6,308 nucleotides of DNA from an uncultured Bacteroidota bacterium (GTDB lineage: Bacteria > Bacteroidota > Bacteroidia > Bacteroidales > VadinHA17): the NCBI GenBank assembly GCA_903865465.1, contig CAIPJU010000026.1, positions 1 through 6,308 of the forward strand. Reading direction: 5' to 3'. Position numbers and translations under genes: made by a program. The notes under the pieces are model-generated. The model did no database searches. It was given only the letters and a program-made list of their open reading frames with translations, and was not told where the DNA came from. Of the stretch, positions 1-5,266 are shown piece by piece; the first letter of the stretch is position 1; each line of letters starts with the position of its first letter.

Positions 1-1061
1 AGATCGACTGTGAGATGTCTTTCGTGGAGAGAGAAGATATCCTTAATACCTTTGAAGGTCTGGCCAAGTATCTTTTCAAACAGGTTAAAGGAATTGAATT
101 CACAGAACCTTTTATCAGGATACCGTATGCTGAGGCTATGGAGTTCTACGGTTCCGACAAGCCCGACCTCAGGTTCGGAATGAAATTTACCGACCTAACC
201 GGAGTAGTAAAAGGGCAGGGATTTCCTGTCTTTGATTCAGCAGAATATATTGGAGCAATAGCTGCCCCGGCTTGTTCGGAATACACACGAAAACAACTCG
301 ATGAACTTACCGACTTTGTCAGGAGACCGCAGATAGGAGCAAAGGGGCTTGTCTACCTGAGATACGGAACCGACGAAAGTCTCAAATCATCGGCTGATAA
401 GTTTTACAATGGCGAAGAACTTAAGAAATGGGTTTTGGCCACTGGAGCAAAACCCGGAGATTTAATTCTCATTCTTTCAGGTGAAAAAAAGAAGACTCTG
501 CCCGCCCTTTCCGAACTGCGCCTTGAAATGGGTAACAGGCTCGGCTTGAGGAACAGGACCAATTACGTCCCGCTGTGGGTTGTTGATTTTCCCCTCCTTG
601 AATGGGATGATGAGTCTCAGAGGTTTTATGCCATGCATCACCCCTTTACCTCACCGGTTCCAGAAGATCTTAAGCTCATGGAGAGCAATCCCGGTAAGGT
701 GAGGGCTAATGCTTACGACCTGGTTATCAACGGAGTTGAGATAGGTGGTGGTTCAATAAGGATTCATGAGGCTGCAGTCCAGAAACTAATGTTTAAGGTG
801 TTGGGCTTCAGCGATGAAGAGGCTGAGGCTCAGTTTGGCTTCCTGCTTAATGCTTTCCGTTATGGCGCACCACCCCACGGAGGAATTGCCTTCGGACTCG
901 ACCGTTGGGTAGCAATGTTCGGAGGCCAGGATTCTATCCGCGACTTCATTGCATTTCCTAAAAACAATTCAGGAAGGGATGTAATGCTCGATTCCCCTGC
1001 AGAAATTTCAGAGAAACAACTTGCAGAACTTCAGCTAATACTTGGAGGGAAAAAGCAATAA
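1..1061 (+). CDS. aspS: Aspartyl-tRNA synthetase, C-terminal part (5' end outside window)
   Basis: Class II aminoacyl-tRNA synthetase that joins aspartate to tRNA-Asp in the cytoplasm. The reading frame is open from the left edge (first full codon at base 3) and ends at TAA 1059-1061, giving 352 visible residues, roughly the last 60% of a bacterial AspRS of about 590. The first visible residues, IDCEMSFV, are the end of class II motif 2, so the ATG at 15 is internal and not a start. Next comes the bacterial-type GAD insertion domain (about bases 165-435), the MHHPFTSP segment (about 630-656), the EIGGGSIRIHE block (738-770), and motif 3, GIAFGLDRW, whose ATP-binding Arg codon is at 903-905. 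The N-terminal anticodon-binding domain is outside the window, so I cannot say whether the enzyme also charges tRNA-Asn. The catalytic part appears intact. The gene converges on the plug-domain pair with only 7 bases between stops. Confidence 0.97.
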   Translation, partial: IDCEMSFVEREDILNTFEGLAKYLFKQVKGIEFTEPFIRIPYAEAMEFYGSDKPDLRFGMKFTDLTGVVKGQGFPVFDSAEYIGAIAAPACSEYTRKQLDELTDFVRRPQIGAKGLVYLRYGTDESLKSSADKFYNGEELKKWVLATGAKPGDLILILSGEKKKTLPALSELRLEMGNRLGLRNRTNYVPLWVVDFPLLEWDDESQRFYAMHHPFTSPVPEDLKLMESNPGKVRANAYDLVINGVEIGGGSIRIHEAAVQKLMFKVLGFSDEEAEAQFGFLLNAFRYGAPPHGGIAFGLDRWVAMFGGQDSIRDFIAFPKNNSGRDVMLDSPAEISEKQLAELQLILGGKKQ

Positions 1062-1096
1062 AACAGAGTTACTCGACCTGAGTTTTAGTCTTTATT
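1057..1096. terminator. Possible weak bidirectional terminator between converging genes
   Basis: The core is an ACTC (1071-1074), 5-base loop, GAGT (1080-1083) hairpin. An outer AATAAA (1057-1062) can pair with TTTATT (1091-1096), with mismatches and bulges between the two stems. On the + strand the hairpin is followed by T-rich GTTTTAGTCTTTATT. On the - strand it is followed by T-rich sequence that reads into the aspS end. It lies where aspS and the plug-gene pair converge and overlaps both coding ends. The core stem is short and AT-rich, so this is only a candidate based on position and pattern. Confidence 0.28.
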
Positions 1097-1782
1097 ACTA
1101 TCACACCGCCAGTTCCTCTCGATCCGTACATTGAGGCTGATGCACCTTTCAGTACTTCAATCGACTTGACGGTAATAGGCTGAATACCACTAATGTCAGT
1201 GACGTAGGTGCCATCAACAACAATAAGAGCAGGTATCGGGCCCCACAGGTTCTTTGCATCCTGGATGACAATTTCAGTACCACTGACCTTAACACCCGGG
1301 ACCTCTCTCTCAATCATTTCATAGATAGTCCGGTAGGATGCATATTTTTTATTAGTGCCATCGATTTTATCAACCTGGGAGGATACGTATTTATCCTTTA
1401 TTACACCATATCCCACATCGACGCCCTTATCGCCAGGAGTTGCCTCCTTCGCTGTAACCGGAACTGACTGTTGTGAAACTACCCCGAAATTGAAATCAAT
1501 TTCTGTCCGCCCCTGTATCTCCTCCTCCTTAATACCGCTGCCAAAGGTAAAGGCACCAATTTTAACAGCTGTGGGTTTGACTTTAATGGTATACATCCCC
1601 TTTGAATCACTCATCGTGGAGGTGTTTTTGCCGTCAACCATAATTATAGCATTTGCAATTGGGTTCTTATTTGCATCAACGACACTTCCCGAAATAGTAG
1701 TTTTTTTATTGCTTTTTTGTGCTGTGACAGTGACAACACAAATAAAGGATAGAAGGATTAAAAGAAATGTTTTTGTTTTCAT
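1069..1782 (-). CDS. Exported TonB-receptor plug-domain protein without a barrel (second of tandem pair)
   Basis: A 237-residue protein. Residues 1-22 form a signal peptide (basic start, hydrophobic core, ending TVTAQ), so it should enter the periplasm. Residues about 28-100 resemble a carboxypeptidase-regulatory-like beta-sandwich (ISGSVVDANKNPIANA, then GMYTIKV). Residues about 122-136 (VDVGYGVIKDKYVSS) recall the VGYGT segment at the start of SusC-type plugs. Residues about 150-232 are plug-like: IYEMIEREVPGV, ALIVVDGTYV, VKSIEVLKGASASMYGSRG, GGVIVIKTK. A full SusC/TonB-dependent transporter continues into a barrel of several hundred residues; here the frame ends just after the plug and the neighbouring DNA is aspS, so the barrel is absent and not merely frameshifted. 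It starts 11 bases after its paralogue and probably shares its transcript; no Shine-Dalgarno is visible. Function unknown; a periplasmic binding or receptor-interacting role is inference. Confidence 0.88.
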   Translation of the reverse strand: MKTKTFLLILLSFICVVTVTAQKSNKKTTISGSVVDANKNPIANAIIMVDGKNTSTMSDSKGMYTIKVKPTAVKIGAFTFGSGIKEEEIQGRTEIDFNFGVVSQQSVPVTAKEATPGDKGVDVGYGVIKDKYVSSQVDKIDGTNKKYASYRTIYEMIEREVPGVKVSGTEIVIQDAKNLWGPIPALIVVDGTYVTDISGIQPITVKSIEVLKGASASMYGSRGTGGVIVIKTKTQVE

Positions 1783-1793
1783 TATAGTTAATA

Positions 1794-2471
1794 TTATTTT
1801 TCCTGTTCAGTTCCGTTTTTGAGAGTAATGGTGATGACTCCATTAGTTCCTTGTTGTCCGTATATTGCAGCCGCACTTCCCTTCAGAACTTTTATTGATT
1901 TTACTTCCAGAGGGTTGACGTTATCAATACTTGTAACGATAACTCCGTTAATCACAAACAGGGGAGTACTGCTGCCAAAAAATGAATGTCCCTGTTGTAT
2001 CACTATCGACCGGCCATTAACGACAACCCCGGGAACTTCGGCCCTGATCATCTGATATATGTCATTGTAGGAATTCATTCTGCGGCCTTTTTGTTTGGAT
2101 CCGCTATTTTTTGCAACAGAATCAGCATTTGATTGATTTGCAGTATTAAGCCCGCTATTGTCAGAAGATTCTTTGAGAACGAAATCAATTGAGTTTCGCT
2201 TGTTTATGAGTTCCTTCGAGGGGTCGAAACCATTGCTCCTTATTTCAATGCTATATGCCGAAGGACTTGCTTTGATTTTGTAGGTCCCGTTCCTCATAGT
2301 TCTGTAGGTCGTCTCAATATTGTCAATACATATCGTGGCCCCTTCAACCGGATCATGGTTTGCATCAACCACGTTACCGCTTATTGTAACCGGTTTGTCT
2401 GCCTTTTGTGCGGTGATCCCAGGTGAAATAAAAAAACATGCTATCAGCAGGAGATGGGAAAAGGTTTTCAT
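1794..2471 (-). CDS. Exported TonB-receptor plug-domain protein without a barrel (first of tandem pair)
   Basis: A 225-residue paralogue of the next gene in the same order of domains. Residues 1-22 are a signal peptide ending GITAQ. Residues about 28-100 are carboxypeptidase-regulatory-like (ISGNVVDANHDPVEGA, GTYKIKA). Residues about 101-131 are a Ser/Asn/Lys-rich linker without a clear fold and without the VGYG segment of its partner. Residues about 135-217 are plug-like: IYQMIRAEVPGVVVNG, PLFVINGVIV, NPLEVKSIKVLKGSAAAIYG, GTNGVITI. These match the usual SusC plug run that ends in LKDASAAAIYGSRGANGVI. There is no barrel and no clear TonB box. The ATG lies 54 bases past the miaB stop and just downstream of a good Bacteroidota-type promoter, so the pair is likely expressed on its own as well as by readthrough. 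I infer a periplasmic or outer-membrane-associated location; the role is unknown. Confidence 0.88.
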   Translation of the reverse strand: MKTFSHLLLIACFFISPGITAQKADKPVTISGNVVDANHDPVEGATICIDNIETTYRTMRNGTYKIKASPSAYSIEIRSNGFDPSKELINKRNSIDFVLKESSDNSGLNTANQSNADSVAKNSGSKQKGRRMNSYNDIYQMIRAEVPGVVVNGRSIVIQQGHSFFGSSTPLFVINGVIVTSIDNVNPLEVKSIKVLKGSAAAIYGQQGTNGVITITLKNGTEQEK

Positions 2472-2492
2472 AGGATTGTCTTAAATGTGTCT

Positions 2493-2524
2493 CAAAGTTA
2501 CATTAAAGGCCCGATTGGAACAAA
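2493..2524 (-). promoter_or_regulatory. Candidate Bacteroidota promoter for the plug-domain gene pair
   Basis: Read on the - strand there is TTTG (2524-2521), a 20-base spacer, then TAACTTTG (2500-2493). This fits the known Bacteroidota housekeeping consensus of a TTG/TTTG element near -33 and TAnnTTTG near -7 with a spacer of about 17-23. Transcription would begin near 2487, leaving a leader of about 15 bases before the ATG at 2471. A second -7-like match, TAAATTTG (2528-2521), overlaps the -33 element and the miaB stop codon. Confidence 0.6.
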
Positions 2525-2525
2525 T

Positions 2526-3851
2526 TTAAAAAGTTAATTTTCCTAAAAGAGTAGCAGATGTGCATCTTTCGATCACGACGCTTGCATAATCTCCCTTTCT
2601 TACCTCTTCGGCAGGAAAGACTACAACCTTATTCTGTGATGTCCGGCCCGACATATGTTCCTTTGATCTTTTTGAAAAACCTTCGGCAAGTACCTCAACC
2701 ACTTTTCCCAGATCCTGACGTTTCGACCGGGCAGATAGTTTGTTCTGAAGGCTTATCATCTCGCTGAGGCGCACCGATTTAACCTCTTCGGGAATGTCAT
2801 CACTGTATTTCCTGGCTGCCCTGGTTCCCGGCCTCTCACTGTATTTGAACATATAAGCAAAATCGAAACCTGCCCATTCCATAAGCGAGAGCGAATCCCT
2901 GTGTTCATCATCTGTTTCAGAACAAAAGCCGGTTATCATATCGGTCGAGAGTGAACAATCAGGAATTATTGAACGTATAGCTGAGACACGGTCCATATAC
3001 CATTCTCTTGTATATCCACGGTTCATTAGTTCAAGTATTCTGCTGCTTCCGCTTTGGGCAGGAAGGTGAATATGTTTGCAGATATTGTCGTGCCGGGCTA
3101 TGGTTCGCAGGAGATCATCGGAAATATCTTTAGGATGAGATGTCGAAAACCTGACACGAAGCAAGGGGTCAATCCCTGATACCTCTTCAAGAAGATCAGA
3201 AAAATTGATGGTTCTGCTGCCAGACTCAAAATTATAGGAATCAACATTCTGGCCCAGAAGGGTTACTTCTCTGTAACCCGAATCGAACAGCTCCTTTGCT
3301 TCACTGATTATTGATTCAGTATTCCGGCTGCGCTCGGCACCCCTGACATATGGTACCACGCAATAAGCACACATGTTATTGCAGCCTCTCATAATGGATA
3401 CAAAAGATGAAACTCCATTTTTGTCCATCCTCACCGGCGAAATATCTGCATATGTCTCCTCGCGTGACAGAAGTACATTCACGGCCTTATGACCCGATTC
3501 GGCTTCAGCAACCAGACCTGGCAGTTCGCGGTAGGCATCGGGACCGACAACGATATCGACCAGCTTTTCTGTTTCAAGCAGTTTTTCCTTAAGCCTTTCA
3601 GCCATACAGCCAATGACGCCGATCTTCAGATTCCTGTTTTTCTTTTTAAGGTGACTCATTGCCGTTAGCCTGCCCCAGATCCTCTGCTCTGCATTATCGC
3701 GTATCGAACATGTATTGATTAATATAAGTTCAGCCTCGTTGATTTCGTCAGTCGAAGTGTAACCGGAACCAGCCATAATTGAAACGACCACCTCGCTGTC
3801 GGCAACATTCATCTGGCATCCGTAAGTTTCAATATATAATTTTTTTCCCAT
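2526..3851 (-). CDS. miaB: tRNA-2-methylthio-N6-dimethylallyladenosine synthase (MiaB)
   Basis: Radical-SAM methylthiotransferase that converts i6A at position 37 of tRNAs reading UNN codons to ms2i6A, which steadies codon pairing and reading frame. The protein has 441 residues, close to the family norm (E. coli about 474). The N-terminal MTTase domain has its three cluster-binding cysteines: C12 (YGCQMNVADSE), C48 (INTCSIRDNAEQR) and C82 (GCMAERL). The radical-SAM cluster motif CNNMCAYC supplies C157, C161 and C164, followed by VVPYVRGAERSR. A TRAM RNA-binding domain fills about residues 378-441. The presence of NVADSE, NTCSIR and GCNNMCAYC points to MiaB rather than RimO or MtaB. The start ATG at 3851 is firm because an in-frame TAA lies two codons upstream. 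It is divergent from the yebC-family gene; no change at any key residue was seen. Confidence 0.96.
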   Translation of the reverse strand: MGKKLYIETYGCQMNVADSEVVVSIMAGSGYTSTDEINEAELILINTCSIRDNAEQRIWGRLTAMSHLKKKNRNLKIGVIGCMAERLKEKLLETEKLVDIVVGPDAYRELPGLVAEAESGHKAVNVLLSREETYADISPVRMDKNGVSSFVSIMRGCNNMCAYCVVPYVRGAERSRNTESIISEAKELFDSGYREVTLLGQNVDSYNFESGSRTINFSDLLEEVSGIDPLLRVRFSTSHPKDISDDLLRTIARHDNICKHIHLPAQSGSSRILELMNRGYTREWYMDRVSAIRSIIPDCSLSTDMITGFCSETDDEHRDSLSLMEWAGFDFAYMFKYSERPGTRAARKYSDDIPEEVKSVRLSEMISLQNKLSARSKRQDLGKVVEVLAEGFSKRSKEHMSGRTSQNKVVVFPAEEVRKGDYASVVIERCTSATLLGKLTF

Positions 3852-3921
3852 TTTTTAACTCATTCTTGTTCATTTTACCCATTCTAAGCCTTCCCTGCCT
3901 GATACTTATAGCTTTTGCGCA

Positions 3922-3929
3922 CAAATCTA
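3922..3929 (-). promoter_or_regulatory. Candidate -7 element for miaB
   Basis: The - strand reads TAGATTTG, a full match to the Bacteroidota TAnnTTTG element. It would start transcription near 3915 and leave a leader of about 65 bases. I see no TTG/TTTG at the usual -33 spacing, so the call rests on the -7 element and its place in the divergent intergenic region. Confidence 0.35.
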
Positions 3930-3960
3930 TAAAGTATGACCGAGGTATAAAAGAATTATT

Positions 3961-3968
3961 TAAATTTG
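3961..3968 (+). promoter_or_regulatory. Candidate -7 element for the yebC-family gene
   Basis: TAAATTTG matches the Bacteroidota TAnnTTTG element exactly and lies 26 bases before the ATG at 3995, giving a short leader of about 20 bases. No TTG/TTTG is present 17-23 bases upstream, so the promoter is incomplete by consensus. The 143-base gap (3852-3994) between the divergent miaB and yebC-family genes otherwise shows only AT-rich sequence. Confidence 0.4.
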
Positions 3969-3994
3969 CATCACAAAATTAAAATTTCATTTGT

Positions 3995-4738
3995 ATGTCA
4001 GGTCACAGTAAATGGTCAACAATCAAGCGTAAGAAAGGTGCGATTGACGCCAAAAGAGGAAAGATATTTACCAAGATCATCAAGGAGATCATAATTGCTG
4101 CCAAGGAAGGCGGCAGTGATTCGGAAACGAATGCGAGGCTCAGGCTTGCAGTTCAGAACGCAAAGGGAGCCAACATGCCAAAAGACAATATAGAAAGGGC
4201 TATAAAAAAGGCAACAGGTGCAGAAGCTGAAAGCTTCATTGAGACAACCTTCGAAGGTTATGCTACAGCCGGGATTGCTGTATTTGTCGAATGCCTTACT
4301 GATAACAATAACAGGACTGTAGCCGCCGTAAGGGCTGCTTTCAATAAACATGGCGGGAACCTTGGAACTAACGGTTCACTAAGTTTTCTTTTTGAACGAA
4401 AGGGAATTTTTACAATCAATACCGAAGGTCTTTCACTCGAGGAACTGGAACTTGAAATTATTGATGCCGGGGCAGAAGATTTCGAAGTTGAAGGCGAAAT
4501 TCTGACAATTACCTGTGCTCTCGAAGATTTCGGAAGCGTAAACAGGAAGCTCAATGAACTGGGAATAGAGCCCCAGGAAGCTGGTTTGAAAAGAATCCCG
4601 CATGAAACTAAAAAGATAGATGTCGATTCAGCTAAGAAAGTGTTAAAGCTTATTGATATACTTGAGGATGACGATGATATTCAGTTTGTATATCATAATC
4701 TTGAAATGACTGATGAACTGGCTGAAGCACTCAGTTAG
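3995..4738 (+). CDS. YebC/PmpR (TACO1) family protein
   Basis: A 247-residue cytoplasmic protein of the YebC/TACO1 family, usual length about 240-250. The N-terminal signature is plain: MSGHSKWSTIKRKKGAIDAK followed by RGKIFTKIIKEI, as in E. coli YebC (AGHSKWANTRHRK, RGKIFTKIIREL). Later conserved blocks are NARLRLAVQNAKGANMPKDN (about 46-65), FEGYATAGIAVFVECLTDN (about 84-102), NRTVAAVRAAFNKHGGNLG (about 104-122) and a C-terminal IPHETKKIDVD segment. Family members have long been annotated as DNA-binding transcription regulators; later work on YebC and mitochondrial TACO1 supports a ribosome-associated role in relieving stalling at proline-rich stretches. The sequence alone does not decide between these. 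Upstream is the divergent miaB; downstream the SPOR gene begins after 42 bases on the same strand, possibly co-transcribed. The start fits the family's N-terminus. Confidence 0.95.
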   Translation: MSGHSKWSTIKRKKGAIDAKRGKIFTKIIKEIIIAAKEGGSDSETNARLRLAVQNAKGANMPKDNIERAIKKATGAEAESFIETTFEGYATAGIAVFVECLTDNNNRTVAAVRAAFNKHGGNLGTNGSLSFLFERKGIFTINTEGLSLEELELEIIDAGAEDFEVEGEILTITCALEDFGSVNRKLNELGIEPQEAGLKRIPHETKKIDVDSAKKVLKLIDILEDDDDIQFVYHNLEMTDELAEALS

Positions 4739-4768
4739 CAATCAATTCCTGAATTGCAGGAAAAATAT

Positions 4769-4776
4769 TACTTTTG
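4769..4776 (+). promoter_or_regulatory. Candidate -7 element at the SPOR-domain gene start
   Basis: TACTTTTG matches TAnnTTTG and ends 4 bases before the ATG at 4781. The only nearby TTG (4754-4756) is 12 bases upstream, too close for the usual -33 spacing. If active, transcription would begin almost at the ATG, giving a leaderless or nearly leaderless message. It may equally be a chance match in the yebC-SPOR gap. Confidence 0.25.
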
Positions 4777-4780
4777 CAGC

Positions 4781-5266
4781 ATGATAAGAAAGCTTTTTTT
4801 GTCTCTCATCTGCCTTCTTTTTTCCGGAGGATTTATTTTTGCGCAATATATCACTACCTCGGAACTTTTTCACAGGGAAGGGGAAAACCCTCATTCAGGT
4901 AAACTTAAGATTTATCAGGATCCTGCTTTCGATACTCTATTAAGCAGATACATACTGGCCGGACAGAACAGGTTTGCCAATTTAGGCTATTATGGAATGG
5001 ATGGCTATAGAATACAGATCTATAGCAGTTCAAACAGAAATGCCAGGGAAGAATCTTCGAAAGCCAGGGCAGAATTCATAAATAAATATCCCAACATTGT
5101 TTCTTATCCACTCTACGCCGACCCTGGCTATTTCAAAATCAGGGTGGGAGACTTCAGGACAAATACAGAGGCGAAAAAAGCTATCCTTATGATAAGCAAA
5201 GATTTTCCCGAGTCATATATTGTCCGCGACATAATTAATTTTCCTGACCAGAATCAGAAGCAATAA
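4781..5266 (+). CDS. Exported SPOR-domain protein
   Basis: A 161-residue protein from the ATG at 4781. A longer reading from TTG at 4754 would put nine polar or aromatic residues ahead of the signal peptide, so the ATG is preferred. Residues 1-22 are a signal peptide (MIRKLF, hydrophobic core, ending FIFAQ) with no lipobox cysteine at the cleavage site. Residues about 74-151 form a SPOR-like repeat: first half GYRIQIYSSSNRNAREESSK, second half GYFKIRVGDFRTNTEAKKA, then SYIVRD. SPOR domains bind peptidoglycan denuded of stem peptides, often at division sites, and are periplasmic. Between signal peptide and SPOR are about 50 residues with no fold I recognise. The stop overlaps the next gene's start by one base (TAATG), suggesting translational coupling to a PurF-like enzyme although no functional link is obvious. 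The specific cellular role is unknown. Confidence 0.88.
   Translation: MIRKLFLSLICLLFSGGFIFAQYITTSELFHREGENPHSGKLKIYQDPAFDTLLSRYILAGQNRFANLGYYGMDGYRIQIYSSSNRNAREESSKARAEFINKYPNIVSYPLYADPGYFKIRVGDFRTNTEAKKAILMISKDFPESYIVRDIINFPDQNQKQ

Noticed and set aside
1355..2055. Open frames on the + strand at 1355-1822 and 1819-2055
   Set aside because: They lie opposite the plug-domain genes, which have clear signal peptides and domain motifs; the + strand translations show no family resemblance.
1069..2471. The plug pair as a single frameshifted or truncated TonB-dependent receptor
   Set aside because: Each frame has its own signal peptide and full domain set, and no barrel sequence is present in any frame nearby.
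2558..3592. Open frames on the + strand at 2558-2767 and 3407-3592
   Set aside because: Antisense to miaB, whose catalytic motifs are intact throughout; the translations are Pro/Arg-rich shadows.
3779..3982. Open frame with a hydrophobic stretch on the + strand (67 residues)
   Set aside because: It starts inside antisense miaB and covers the divergent promoter region. The hydrophobic run comes from T-rich DNA, and no start context supports it.
4016..4554. Open frames on the - strand opposite the yebC-family gene
   Set aside because: The + strand carries a full, strongly conserved YebC/TACO1 protein; the - strand products look like no known family.
4754..4780. TTG at 4754 as the start of the SPOR gene
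   Set aside because: It would add MQEKYYFCS ahead of a normal signal peptide and overlap the small inverted repeat; the ATG at 4781 begins a typical signal peptide.
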